A DNA stretch of 57,783 nucleotides. Source: Lactiplantibacillus dongliensis. Its GTDB lineage: Bacteria; Bacillota; Bacilli; Lactobacillales; Lactobacillaceae. The translations under genes and the position numbers were made by a program. This document shows positions 16,294 through 25,605 of this stretch, piece by piece. The notes under the pieces were generated by a model that was not told the DNA's origin, ran no database searches, and was given only the letters and a program-made list of their open reading frames with translations. The stretch covers positions 1 through 57,783 of the forward strand of contig NZ_BJDK01000022.1 of the NCBI RefSeq assembly GCF_005405105.1, written 5' to 3'. Every line of letters begins with the position of its first letter. The first letter of the stretch is position 1.

Positions 16294-17415
16294 TTAATCA
16301 TCATACCGCCGCAAAAATTGACCCAATAGTTTCAAACCACGTTTCAACGTTTCAGTATCGGTACAATAGCCTAATCGAACATGACCTGGAATATCAAACC
16401 GCGACCCAGGAACTAGCAATACGCCAGTCTCATCAAGCAACGCTTTACAGAAGGTCTCATCATCAACCGGCAAGTTCAACTTTAAGCACGATACAGAAAT
16501 ACCGTGCGGCGCAATCAGGCTAGCCCGTGGTTCTTGGGCGACCCAAGCCGTATAGAGGGCTAGATTACGGTCAACCAACGCCCGGTTACGGGCTAAGACT
16601 TCGTCACGATGCTGTAAAATCTGCACCGCTAGCTGATCATTAAAGACGCCGCCACAAATCATCGTGTAATCGCGATACTTTCGAAAGATATCCGCCAGTT
16701 CACTTGATTGGGTCGCCGTCCAGCCAATCCGGGCTCCCGGTACTGAGTATGTTTTCGATAAACTATTCACCGCAATCCCTAATTCATATAAATCAGCAAT
16801 CGACGTGAACGGGGTGCCATCTAATGGTTCATAGACTTCATCGGCCAAGACATAGGCACCCACGGACCGTGCTAATGCAACGACTTGGCGTAATAACCCC
16901 TCATCTAATAAACTGCCGGTCGGATTAACCGCATTATTTAATAGAATCATTTTAGTCTCTGGTCGAATCAACGCTTTCAATTCTTCAATATCTGGTAGCC
17001 AGTTGTTGGCTTCTTCGATATGCCAATAATCAACTGTCGCTCCTAACGATTTGGGAATATCGTAAAGCTGCTGATAACTAGGATATAGTGCAATCACATG
17101 GTCGTTAGGTTCGATCAAGCTATAAATCGCCAATTGATTCGCCCCAGTCGCACCATTCGTCTGCAGCACATTGGCCGCGGGCACTTGTGTATACAGGCCA
17201 CTAACCAAACGTTTAAATTCCGGTGACCCTTCAATCCAGCCATAATTCAACCGCAAGGCGCTCAAATGTTGATAGAATTGTTGGCCATCATGACCATCTA
17301 AGGCCGCGACCTCGCCAATCGTCAGAGCGGCAATCGAGCTTTGACTAATATCGGTCGTTGCGATGGTCTCGTACTGATTCAACCATGCTTCCACCCCAAA
17401 ACCGGCAATCTTCAT
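16294..17415 (-). CDS. PLP-dependent aminotransferase class I/II
   Basis: 373 aa, fold type I. PLP features: N164-P-T-G, D192-E-V-Y, and the Schiff-base lysine K221 in S-L-S-K-T-Y-S-V-P-G-A-R-I-G-W. A C-terminal Arg in the G-H-V-R-L-G-Y region would bind the substrate carboxylate. The sequence is nearer to the small-length (370 aa) group that includes capreomycidine-synthase-like enzymes than to AspC, so the amino acid substrate is not assigned. Start ATG 17415 with AGAGAGAGG upstream. Single gene with its own terminator. Confidence 0.85.
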   Translation of the reverse strand: MKIAGFGVEAWLNQYETIATTDISQSSIAALTIGEVAALDGHDGQQFYQHLSALRLNYGWIEGSPEFKRLVSGLYTQVPAANVLQTNGATGANQLAIYSLIEPNDHVIALYPSYQQLYDIPKSLGATVDYWHIEEANNWLPDIEELKALIRPETKMILLNNAVNPTGSLLDEGLLRQVVALARSVGAYVLADEVYEPLDGTPFTSIADLYELGIAVNSLSKTYSVPGARIGWTATQSSELADIFRKYRDYTMICGGVFNDQLAVQILQHRDEVLARNRALVDRNLALYTAWVAQEPRASLIAPHGISVSCLKLNLPVDDETFCKALLDETGVLLVPGSRFDIPGHVRLGYCTDTETLKRGLKLLGQFLRRYDD

Positions 17416-17602
17416 AATGCAAATCGTTCCTCTCTCTAAAAAAGTCCAATACGTTTAGCATACCGATGATTGTAGGCTTCCGCAAGCTTATTATCACTCA
17501 TTAATTTATTTTCGCACTATTAATAGATGGGAATAAAATTAAATTTTTAATTGATTTATCATAAAAATGACGTTATTCTAAAATTACTGTTCTAATGATA
17601 GG

Positions 17603-17655
17603 TTTCAAACGTGGCTACCACGTTCCAGCCGATGCTTTGCCAACCAGAGCAGCAA
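17603..17655 (-). repeat. 5' fragment of the dispersed repeat
   Basis: On the minus strand GCTCTGGTTGG, AGCATCGGCTGGAACGTGG and CCACGTTTG, that is the left end plus the whole first helix, then similarity stops. It directly follows the lysE terminator. Confidence 0.65.
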
Positions 17656-17681
17656 AAAAGCCCACCGTTACCAGTGAGCTA
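17653..17681 (-). terminator. lysE terminator
   Basis: AGCTCACTGGTAACGGTGGGCT hairpin then T6, leftward. Confidence 0.85.
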
Positions 17682-17685
17682 CCGA

Positions 17686-18294
17686 CTATATTTTAGTGAT
17701 AAACGTCGCCAAAAGTTTAACGCCGTATAAGATAATCACCACGCCGCAAATCCGGTTGATCCAGAGTAACACGCGCGGCTGCATTAAATGTTTGAATTTA
17801 CTAATTAGACCGGTCAAGCCGAAGAACCAGACGATTGAGGCCAAGATGACCCCAATCATAAAGAAATGTGCGAGTTCATCTGGAATCGATACGCGAAAAG
17901 CCGCTAACAACACGGACCCATCAATAATGGCTTGTGGATTCAGCCATGCCACCGAAAAGGCCGTCACAATCGCCGCCTTATACGAAAAACTAGTAGCCAT
18001 CGTCCCCATTTCGGCGGATTTTTGTTTCACTAACCCCCAACCAATATAAAAGACGAGTAAACTACCAACAAGTAGCACGGCTAATTCTAACCACGGGGTG
18101 CTTTGTAAGAGCTTGCCGACCCCATAAAAACAAGCTAATGATAGCGATGTATCAAAGAAAATCACGATTAGGGCGACTTGAAAGGCCCGCTTGATTGGTT
18201 GCTCAATAGCGGTCGACACGACAAATAAATTTTGCATGCCAATCGGGGCGATGTAGGCAAACCCAAATAATAACCCTTGTAAAAAAACTTGCAT
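17686..18294 (-). CDS. LysE/RhtB-family amino acid exporter
   Basis: 202 aa from ATG 18294 with AGGAGT ten bases upstream; a GTG three codons earlier overlaps that site. Six hydrophobic segments and the LysE N-terminal pattern G-F-A-Y-I-A-P-I-G-M-Q-N, with N-P-Q-A-I-I-D-G in the middle. Members export basic or other amino acids. It is divergent from a MocR-type regulator with 150 bp between them, a pairing that usually means the regulator controls the exporter. Substrate not decidable from sequence. Confidence 0.9.
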   Translation of the reverse strand: MQVFLQGLLFGFAYIAPIGMQNLFVVSTAIEQPIKRAFQVALIVIFFDTSLSLACFYGVGKLLQSTPWLELAVLLVGSLLVFYIGWGLVKQKSAEMGTMATSFSYKAAIVTAFSVAWLNPQAIIDGSVLLAAFRVSIPDELAHFFMIGVILASIVWFFGLTGLISKFKHLMQPRVLLWINRICGVVIILYGVKLLATFITKI

Positions 18295-18341
18295 CAATTT
18301 CACGACTCCTATCCAACCGGTTAGCCACCGAAAATACCGTT

Positions 18342-18396
18342 GTAAGCTTAACTGGCTTTAATTCATGAACTGATTATAATAAAAAGGGGTAAGCTT
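18342..18396. promoter_or_regulatory. Candidate MocR operator and -10 in the lysE/mocR divergent region
   Basis: GTAAGCTT occurs at 18342-18349 and again at 18389-18396, 47 bp apart, flanking TATAAT (18375-18380) that fits the rightward promoter. MocR regulators (GabR, PdxR) bind direct repeats, so these are plausible half-sites; each is also an extended HindIII-like palindrome, so chance is possible. Confidence 0.4.
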
Positions 18397-18447
18397 GTAA
18401 CCAACCAATCACTCGCTTTATACCCAACCACTAAGGAGACTTTTTCA

Positions 18448-19893
18448 ATGAACGCATTACATATCGACTGGCAACCAGATAAAACACTGGCGCTACCAGT
18501 CTACCAACAAATTACCGATTACTTTCAGCGGGCCATTGCAAGTGGCGACTGGCCAATGGGAGCTAAAATTCCCTCACAACGTAAGCTTGCTGCCCAATTC
18601 GGCGTCAACCGCAGTACTCTGATCACCGCCTTAGATGAATTGGTGGCGGTCGGTCTTATTACGAGTACGCCCGGTTCCGGCATGACTGTTTCTGGGAACC
18701 ACTGGTCAAGCTTACTAGCCGAACACGTTAACTGGGCCCAATACGTTCAAGCTGGGCAATTCAAGCCGAACGGCCACGCCATTCAAAAAATCAATCAATT
18801 TGAAACCAACGATGTCATTCGTTTAAGTACTGGTGAACCCGCGCCAGATCAATTTCCCCGGGCACTCTTTCAGAAAGCCTTTGATCATTTAGGTCAGCAA
18901 CTCACCAGCTTAAACTACACGGAGCCTGCGGGTATCTTAGCGTTGCGGCAACAGATTGCCCGGCATTTAGCGAAAGTCGGCATCCATACCAGTGCCGATA
19001 ATATTTTAATTACATCGGGATCATTACAGGCGCTACAGCTTGTTTCGATGTCACTGTTCCCTAAAGACGCCACAATTTATACTGAAGCCCCAACCTACGT
19101 TAAATCACTGCACGTCTTTCAATCGGCTCATACCCATCTCGCGGGCGTCCCCATGGATAATCAAGGCATGGCTTACTGGCAATTAACACCACCGGCCAAA
19201 GATCGTCATGCCATTATGTATACGATTCCGACCTTCAATAACCCGACCGGTATCGTGATGAGTGCTGAACGCCGCCAGCAAGTCTTAGCCTACGCGCAAG
19301 ACCATCGGATTCCAATCCTAGAAGATGCCGCCTATCAAGATGTTTGGTTCGACCAGCAACCACCCCAGCCGTTAAAAGCCCTCGACGAGACTGGCAACGT
19401 CATCTACTTCGGCAGTATCTCCAAATCGCTCGCTCCTGGTCTGCGAATCGGCTGGACTGTCGCAACCAAACCCGTTATTGACCGTTTAACAGATGTGCGG
19501 ATGCAGACTGATTACGGGGCTAGTTCGCTCTCACAACTCGTGCTCGCAGAAATCTTGGCCGATCCCGAATACGACACTTATCAAGCTCACTTTCGGGACG
19601 TCTTGTCCCGTAAGGCTGAGGCCGCACAGTCCATTCTACATCGCTATTGGGATGATTTTGCGACTTGGGACGCGCCTCAAGGTGGCTTCTACTTATGGGT
19701 CCGGCTGGATGACCGGATCAATATTCAGAAGTTGTTTGACTTAGCAACGGCGCAAAACGTGCTCTTTAACCCTGGTAGCATTTATGATTTTCAACCGAAC
19801 CAATATATTCGCTTGAGTTTCTCATATGAATCCACCGAACGCTTTGAACAAGGTATCCGGATTCTGACCAACTTAATTAAAGAAAACTTCTAG
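18448..19893 (+). CDS. MocR-family transcription regulator (GntR HTH + aminotransferase domain)
   Basis: 481 aa. Winged HTH at about 12-80 (Q-I-T-D-Y-F-Q-R-A-I, P-S-Q-R-K-L-A-A-Q-F-G-V-N-R-S-T) joined to a fold-type-I aminotransferase domain with N265-P-T-G, E-D-A-A-Y near 292-296 and the PLP lysine K326 in F-G-S-I-S-K-S-L-A-P-G. Such fusions sense PLP or amino acids. AAGGAG precedes the ATG. Divergent from the LysE exporter, which is its likely target; it may also repress itself. Confidence 0.93.
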   Translation: MNALHIDWQPDKTLALPVYQQITDYFQRAIASGDWPMGAKIPSQRKLAAQFGVNRSTLITALDELVAVGLITSTPGSGMTVSGNHWSSLLAEHVNWAQYVQAGQFKPNGHAIQKINQFETNDVIRLSTGEPAPDQFPRALFQKAFDHLGQQLTSLNYTEPAGILALRQQIARHLAKVGIHTSADNILITSGSLQALQLVSMSLFPKDATIYTEAPTYVKSLHVFQSAHTHLAGVPMDNQGMAYWQLTPPAKDRHAIMYTIPTFNNPTGIVMSAERRQQVLAYAQDHRIPILEDAAYQDVWFDQQPPQPLKALDETGNVIYFGSISKSLAPGLRIGWTVATKPVIDRLTDVRMQTDYGASSLSQLVLAEILADPEYDTYQAHFRDVLSRKAEAAQSILHRYWDDFATWDAPQGGFYLWVRLDDRINIQKLFDLATAQNVLFNPGSIYDFQPNQYIRLSFSYESTERFEQGIRILTNLIKENF

Positions 19894-19898
19894 CAACA

Positions 19899-19927
19899 TT
19901 GGTTATCCCGATGTATTTTGGTATAAT
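19899..19927 (+). promoter_or_regulatory. Promoter of first MFS gene
   Basis: TTGGTT, 17-bp spacer, TATAAT, starting just after the mocR stop codon and about 100 bp before the MFS start. Confidence 0.6.
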
Positions 19928-20024
19928 TACTAGTAAATTATGAGAAATTGGTGATATCTAGTACCGGCCAGTGGGGGGTCAAGGTGTTTGAATAGGTGTC
20001 CCAGTTCAAAGGGAGTTTCTGACA

Positions 20025-21203
20025 ATGTTGAAAGCCATGCAACGCAATCTCCACCTTGGCTATCTCTATACCGCATTTGCCTACTTCGGTATCGCTGGTC
20101 TCTGGGTCATGTTTTTACAACAACGTGGCTTATCACTCGTCCAAATCGGCTTATGTGAAAGCATTTATCATTTGACCAGTTTTTTATTTCAAGTACCGGC
20201 CGGGGCGCTTGCTGACCGGTTTAGCTACCGAACGATGTTAATTACTGGGCGCATTGCGGCGATTGGTCATGCGTTGATCATGCTGCTGGCGCCGGTACAC
20301 AGTTTCTGGTGGTTTGCGAGTGCCTTTGTCTTACTTGGCTGGGCGTATAATTTACAGTCTGGCACGCTAGAAGCCTTGCTCTACGAGACTTTGGCGGATA
20401 ATCACCAGACCGAACGTTATCCGCAAGTCACCAGTACGATGAACACGATTCTAAAAGTTGCCGGAATGAGCGGCTTAATTATTGCCGGTTGGCTCATCCA
20501 CGATTACACACTGGTGACCTATCAACTTTACCTATTCGGCGCAATTGGCGCTTTAATTGCAGCAATCGTCTTACATGAACCCGCTCGTCATACCCAAAAT
20601 GGGCAATTCTTAACGATTTGGCAAATTTTTCGTGCGACGGCGGCCTGTCTGCATCAGATGCCCAAGCTTAGTTATTTGATGATTTTTAACGCTATTTTCT
20701 CAGTTATTGGCGCAGCTTATTATAACTACTTTCAAGCCGTATTAACGGCCCATGGTTTTAAAGGTGGCCTGCTGTCAGGCGTACTAGTCATCGTGACCGC
20801 GCTAAATGTGCTTAGCGTTCAATTGACCCCCCGGCTGCAACAACGCTGGTCGCCAATCAAATTATTGAGCGGCCTAACCGGGTTGTTAATTTTGACATTA
20901 CTAATCACCGGTGTTAACCAGCTGGGACTGATGTTAGGCGGCTATTTCTTCGTCAATATGTTAATGGCAGGGATTGCGCCAATTATGTCCAGTTACTACA
21001 ATGCCCTAATTCCTAGCAGTCAACGGGCAACGCTCTTGAGTGTCAGCAGTATGCTCTATAGTATCATGACCAGTATTTCCTTCCCGTTGATTGGCTGGTT
21101 AATTGAACACTTAGGGTTTGCACTCAGTTTTACTTGGATCGGCAGTGGCCTTTTAATCTTAGGCTTACTGAGTCTAGGCCTGATCAAACAAATCAACAAT
21201 TAA
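20025..21203 (+). CDS. MFS transporter, tandem copy 1
   Basis: 392 aa, about 12 membrane segments. The motif L-A-D-R-F-S-Y-R between segments 2 and 3 is the MFS motif A region. Closely similar to the next gene along the whole length (for example both have G-L-S-L-V-Q-I-G-L-C-E-S and W-A-Y-N-L-Q-S-G-T-L-E-A), so the pair arose by duplication. Substrate unknown; the family includes drug and sugar efflux proteins. AAAGGGAG ribosome site. Confidence 0.88.
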   Translation: MLKAMQRNLHLGYLYTAFAYFGIAGLWVMFLQQRGLSLVQIGLCESIYHLTSFLFQVPAGALADRFSYRTMLITGRIAAIGHALIMLLAPVHSFWWFASAFVLLGWAYNLQSGTLEALLYETLADNHQTERYPQVTSTMNTILKVAGMSGLIIAGWLIHDYTLVTYQLYLFGAIGALIAAIVLHEPARHTQNGQFLTIWQIFRATAACLHQMPKLSYLMIFNAIFSVIGAAYYNYFQAVLTAHGFKGGLLSGVLVIVTALNVLSVQLTPRLQQRWSPIKLLSGLTGLLILTLLITGVNQLGLMLGGYFFVNMLMAGIAPIMSSYYNALIPSSQRATLLSVSSMLYSIMTSISFPLIGWLIEHLGFALSFTWIGSGLLILGLLSLGLIKQINN

Positions 21204-21290
21204 TTCTTAGAAAGTGGTGACCCTGGTGCAATCTGATCTATTAACTTGGATAAGTCTTAAACAGGCAATTATTACCGTTTTAGCCCGTTA

Positions 21291-21312
21291 AGGGGGCAGT
21301 CTGCCCTTTTTT
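21291..21312 (+). terminator. Terminator between the MFS paralogues
   Basis: GGGGGCAGTCTGCCC hairpin and T6. The second copy therefore probably has its own promoter, although I see no consensus one in the remaining 100 bp. Confidence 0.75.
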
Positions 21313-21414
21313 CCAAGTTGAAGATTAACTGCACTCATAATGGCACCGCAATTAGGCGACTCATTAGAGGCGTCTTTTTTGCAGCCATTTTAACCTTAAC
21401 GGAGGGTTAACACC

Positions 21415-22584
21415 ATGTTCAAGCATAAATTTTGGTCTTTACCACGGGGCTATGCCTACACTGCCCTGTCTTATTTCGGCATCGATAGTCTGTGGGTCAT
21501 TTTCCTACAACAACACGGCCTGTCACTAGTTCAAATCGGCCTGTGTGAAAGCATTTTTCATCTCACTAGTCTCCTATCAGAAGTCCCTTCTGGTATCTTG
21601 GCCGACCATTTTAGCTACCGCACCAACCTGATTAGTAGTCGCGTAGCCGCGGCGCTACATGCCATCATCATGCTCACCGCAACCAACTTCTGGTGGTTTG
21701 TCTTTGGTTTTGTCCTGCAAGCTTGGGCTTATAACTTACAATCCGGGACGTTGGAAGCCTGGTTCTATGAAACGCTCGCTGACGATCAGGCAACCGAACG
21801 TTACCCGCAAGTCACGAGCAATATGAATACCCTGATTGAACTCGCCAATGCCCTCGGTGTTTTAATTGCGGGCTGGCTAATTCATGGCTATTTAGCAGCT
21901 ACTTACTGGAGTGACTTAGTTATCGCCATCGTCACCATTGCGGTTATCTGGCGGCTGCCAGAACCACAACACCGTGGCACCAGTGCCAATCGTTTAAGCT
22001 TATGGCAGCTCTTAACTACCGCATTAACTTGGCTGCGCAAGTTACCGAAACTGACCTATTTGATGAGCTTTCACGCGGTATTCAGCGCAATTGGCATGAC
22101 CTATTATTACTATTTTCAAGCTGTCATGACTAACCACGGCTTTAAAGGGCCACTCATTGCCGGTATCTTGATTACCGTAGCCGTACTCAACGTCTTCGGC
22201 GTCCAACTAACCCCGCATTTACAACGTCGCTGGCCACCAACTAAATTATTGTTGGGACTGACCGGCTGCCTACTAGTAACACTGCTACTAATGGGCTGGG
22301 GCCAACTGACGTTATTAGTCGGCGGTTATTTACTGGTCAACATGTTGAACGCGATGGTAGAGCCCTTAATGTCGACTTACTACAATACTTTGATGCCAAG
22401 TGCACAACGGGCAACGTTGCTAAGTATCAGCAGTATGATTTTTAGCCTCGTCATGATTGTGATGTTTCCCGCAATTGGTTGGCTAATTGAGCAGCTTGGC
22501 TTTGCGACGACCTTTAGCTGGTTAGGTGATCTATTGCTAACTAGCGGTCTTATATTAAGCCTACGCGTTGTGCTAGTTAATTAA
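21415..22584 (+). CDS. MFS transporter, tandem copy 2
   Basis: 389 aa, paralogue of the preceding gene with the same topology and motif order (L-A-D-H-F-S-Y-R here). The clearest differences lie in the first helices (D-S-L-W-V versus A-G-L-W-V) and in the central loop, suggesting diverged substrates. GGAGGG ribosome site before the ATG. Intact, although an IS982-type remnant starts within about 75 bp of its stop. Confidence 0.88.
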   Translation: MFKHKFWSLPRGYAYTALSYFGIDSLWVIFLQQHGLSLVQIGLCESIFHLTSLLSEVPSGILADHFSYRTNLISSRVAAALHAIIMLTATNFWWFVFGFVLQAWAYNLQSGTLEAWFYETLADDQATERYPQVTSNMNTLIELANALGVLIAGWLIHGYLAATYWSDLVIAIVTIAVIWRLPEPQHRGTSANRLSLWQLLTTALTWLRKLPKLTYLMSFHAVFSAIGMTYYYYFQAVMTNHGFKGPLIAGILITVAVLNVFGVQLTPHLQRRWPPTKLLLGLTGCLLVTLLLMGWGQLTLLVGGYLLVNMLNAMVEPLMSTYYNTLMPSAQRATLLSISSMIFSLVMIVMFPAIGWLIEQLGFATTFSWLGDLLLTSGLILSLRVVLVN

Positions 22585-22658
22585 CCAAAATCTTTAAAGC
22601 ATAAAAACAGCCTAAACAGGCTACACTTCAAGCATTCTAAGACTTAGAGGTGTTAGCT

Positions 22659-23531
22659 ATGTTAGGCCAACTAAATTCTACCCAACTTAATGTTCAATTA
22701 CAATCTGAACTTGAAAAATAGCTTCAAATTATTCAACCTTTATACTTGTCGTTTGTTCCGCAATCTATCCAACACCGCCGCAATATCAAGCAGGCCAAGC
22801 TTTCAGACCAATTGATCATTGCCCTAATGTGCTGGCAAGTCGATCTTAAAATAACCGTTCAAACTCGCTTTTATCATTTCTTGGAAACCTGTGTTTTTCC
22901 CAAAGGAACCTTACCAGAACGCTCAAGATTCAATCGCTTATGTCATTTGGCAGGTAAGATTATTCAGTTTATTCGTGTTGGCTTAACCAAGACCGCAATT
23001 GGTGAACTAACCTATACGATAATTGATAGCTTACCAATGCCGGTTTGTGAACCGATTAGAAATCTTCGGGCTAAAGCATTTCGAGATACTGCTAATATTG
23101 GTTATAACGCTACTAAGAGAATGCATTATTACGGTTTTAAAGGCCACTTTGAAATTAATGATGACGGGCTTATCTTAGCTTACGCAATCACTAAAGATTC
23201 AATTCATGACATTAAATTGGTTAAAACTCTTTTGAATGAATATCCAAGCCCACAAGTCTTGGCAGATGTTGGTTATTTAAGTAAAGCACTAAAACAAGAC
23301 TTGGCAAATCAAGGAATTGACTTCTGGACACCAGTTCGGCGAAACATGCGACAACCTAAGCAAGACCAGCGTTTTCTAGTCCAAAAGCGCCGAAAAATTG
23401 AAACAGTGTTCGCACAATTAGTTGATCTATTTGATATTGAACAGTTTCGAGTTTGGTCTTTGAGCGGATTCCAATCGCGATTTGAATAATGTCTGTTGGT
23501 GCATAATCTGAGAATATTGGGGATTAACTAG
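22659..23531 (+). pseudogene. IS982-family transposase, two nonsense mutations
   Basis: Reading from ATG 22659 (AGAGGTG upstream) gives MLGQLNSTQLNVQLQSELEK, then TAG at 22719-22721, then an uninterrupted 247-codon frame, then TAA at 23487-23489 (R-F-E-stop) with matching frame continuing C-L-L-V-H-N-L-R-I-L-G-I-N to TAG at 23529-23531. DDE residues remain: I-I-D-S-L-P, L-A-D-V-G-Y, R-R-K-I-E-T-V. Both stops fit Gln codons changed by single C to T steps. The full protein would be about 290 aa, as in IS982 elements. Terminal inverted repeats are not clear; the element spans roughly 22590-23560. Confidence 0.85.
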
Positions 23532-23587
23532 CACAACGCGTTAAGCCTATATTTTAAACGAATCACACAATAGTAATAAAGAAGTAA

Positions 23588-23623
23588 TAAAAAATGGTCA
23601 TCTGCGGATGGCCATTTTTTATT
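23588..23623. terminator. Bidirectional terminator after gut operon
   Basis: AAAAAATGGTCATC-tgcg-GATGGCCATTTTTT, symmetrical T and A tracts. Confidence 0.9.
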
Positions 23624-23628
23624 AGACA

Positions 23629-24006
23629 TTAAGCTATGATTTGAATCGTTGATCCAACAGTCATTGACGGATAATTGCTAGCGGCCACATATAATGTTCC
23701 GGGCAACTCAGCCGTGGTTTTCCCTGTAAAGCTAACCGCAATGTGACCCAAATTCGTCAGATTACGTTGCACCTCATCACCAACGGCCGTAATTTGAAAG
23801 ACTTGATCATCAATTTTAAGCTGCATCGCCGTCGTAATCGGAGCTGCAACTGGCTTTACGTTAATAATGTAACACGATGATCGTAGCGCATCCGGCGCTT
23901 CTTGACCAAATAGAATTAACATGTCAATTGCACTAAAATCCTGGGCTTCTTGGCCTACTTCAACAACTTGGGTTTCAAAAATTGCTTGTCCTGTTTGACT
24001 CATCAT
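23629..24006 (-). CDS. gutA: Sorbitol PTS EIIA component
   Basis: 125 aa, glucitol-type EIIA (PTSIIA_gutA) beginning Q-A-I-F-E-T-Q-V-V-E-V-G and containing V-K-P-V-A-A-P-I-T-T and H-I-A-V-S-F-T-G-K-T near 85-95; the latter His is the likely phosphorylation site. It passes phosphate from HPr to the EIIB domain of gutB. Last gene of the operon, about 20 bp after gutB. Appears intact although its partner gutB is frameshifted. Two ATG codons in tandem (24006, 24003) are possible starts. Confidence 0.88.
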   Translation of the reverse strand: MMSQTGQAIFETQVVEVGQEAQDFSAIDMLILFGQEAPDALRSSCYIINVKPVAAPITTAMQLKIDDQVFQITAVGDEVQRNLTNLGHIAVSFTGKTTAELPGTLYVAASNYPSMTVGSTIQIIA

Positions 24007-24025
24007 TTCACTTTACCTCACTTTT

Positions 24026-25010
24026 TTACTTGCCTGGATACAGCCCAAAGCTGGCAATCCAAGCGACAAAGACCCGGGGAACCCCGTTAATAAACCGAGA
24101 ATATAAGACGGACGGCACCCCAACTTCAACTGTTCTAGCATCGGCTTCTTCTAGTCCTAAGCCAACTGGAATAAAGTCACAACCATTTTGCGTATTAATT
24201 GCAAACAACGCTGGTAAGGCAAATTGTGGTGAAATATTGCCTTTACCAATTTCGACCCCAATTAGCGTCCCAATAACTTGCCCAATGACCCCACCGGGTC
24301 CGAGTAATGGTGATAAGAATGGCAACGAACAAATAAAACCGAGTATCATCAGCCCCCAGATATTACCTGCTAACGGTGACATCAACTTGGCGAAGGCTTT
24401 ACCTAAACCAGAACCATTGATAATCCCGATTAACAAGGACACAAAGGCCATAAATGGAATAATGGTATTAATCACTGTTTGTACTGAGTCCTTAGCCGCC
24501 TGATTAAAGGTTGCCACAATGCGACCAACGCCAACGCCAATCTTAGCGATAAACCCCGTTTTATTAGGTGTCGGCGGCGTTGCTGGCGTTGATTCACTAG
24601 CTTCAGTCGCTGCCGTTATCGGTCGTTGTCACTTTACTGCCATCACTAGCAGTAATTTGATCAACATCAACGTTTGACACATACAACTCCGGCGTAATGA
24701 ATTGAGCAAGTGGCCCACTCTTCCCAGTTGGCAACACGTTGACGGTTAGAATACCTTTCTTCGGGTAAATCCCACAACGCAACGTCCCGCCACAATCAAT
24801 CACAGCTAAAGCGGTTTCATCATCGGGAATCGACGTTTTAAACCCATCAACGGCTTCCATCCCAGTTAATTTAGCAATTTTATCCACGATGGCGGGCCGA
24901 TTGCCGCCGGTGACATAAATAAACTTATGTTTTTGTTCAGTCGGGGTGACAATGAGTGGTCCCCCAAAGCCGCCAGTGCCCTTTTCAATCCGAATACTTT
25001 TCCATGCCAT
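24026..25010 (-). pseudogene. gutB: Sorbitol PTS EIIBC component, frameshifted
   Basis: The first frame (25010-24603, 135 codons) is the EIIB domain with phosphocysteine C79 in G-G-T-L-R-C-G. It ends T-T-T-D-N-G-S-D-stop. The other frame continues [14 protein letters not shown] and then [18 protein letters not shown], the expected linker and membrane part, to 24026. Removing one G of the GG at 24613-24614 (plus-strand CC) restores a single protein of about 327 aa, normal for EIIBC. As it stands EIIB is made without its membrane domain, so sorbitol uptake should fail. A sequencing error cannot be excluded. Confidence 0.82.
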
Positions 25011-25023
25011 GGTAAAACCCTCC

Positions 25024-25590
25024 TTACACGGTCTTTTGACGAGCCGTTAAATCAACGGTCTTCGATAATTTCACACCAGATGTACGACAGACATAGGCCG
25101 TGGTAAAATCTGTGATCCAACCACCGATAAAGTTCATCACCAGGCCAACCAATAAATAACGCACGGCCAAATCCATCGTATCCAAACCTAACTTTTGCAC
25201 CCCTTGCGCAATCCCCATCCAAATGAATAGTTCACCCGGATTAATATGGGGAAACACACCGTTACTGGTATGGCAGAATTGGGCTTGGGCTGCATAGTAA
25301 CTTGGCTTATAATATTCTGGTAAAAAGCGACCTAACGAGAACGCCATCGGATTACCTAACATAAATGCGGCTAAAAATGGCAAAATCATATAGCGAGTCA
25401 CCACATTTTTAGATGACGCTTGCGCAAGGCGCGTCATCCGTTTTTCACCTAAAAAGGCAATAATCGTATTCATTAACACTAACAGTAGTAAGACAACTGG
25501 AATGATGGTCGTCATCCAACTAATAAACGTCTTACCCCCACTTTGAAATAAGCCCATAAATCCTGAAGCAAAATCCGTAATTAACTTCAT
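25024..25590 (-). CDS. gutC: Sorbitol PTS EIIC component
   Basis: 188 aa membrane protein of the glucitol PTS EIIC2 type, with [15 protein letters not shown] near 80-95 and [15 protein letters not shown] near 107-121, both conserved in SrlA/GutC. It forms the sugar channel with the C domain of gutB. GGGAGGATCAG precedes the ATG. Fourth gene of gutF-gutR-gutM-gutC-gutB-gutA. Confidence 0.9.
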   Translation of the reverse strand: MKLITDFASGFMGLFQSGGKTFISWMTTIIPVVLLLLVLMNTIIAFLGEKRMTRLAQASSKNVVTRYMILPFLAAFMLGNPMAFSLGRFLPEYYKPSYYAAQAQFCHTSNGVFPHINPGELFIWMGIAQGVQKLGLDTMDLAVRYLLVGLVMNFIGGWITDFTTAYVCRTSGVKLSKTVDLTARQKTV

Positions 25591-25605
25591 CGTTACTGAT
25601 CCTCC

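Noticed and set aside
21330-21395. Second terminator or riboswitch before MFS copy 2
   Set aside because: GGCGACTC...GAGGCGTC does not pair properly; only a short T-run supports it.
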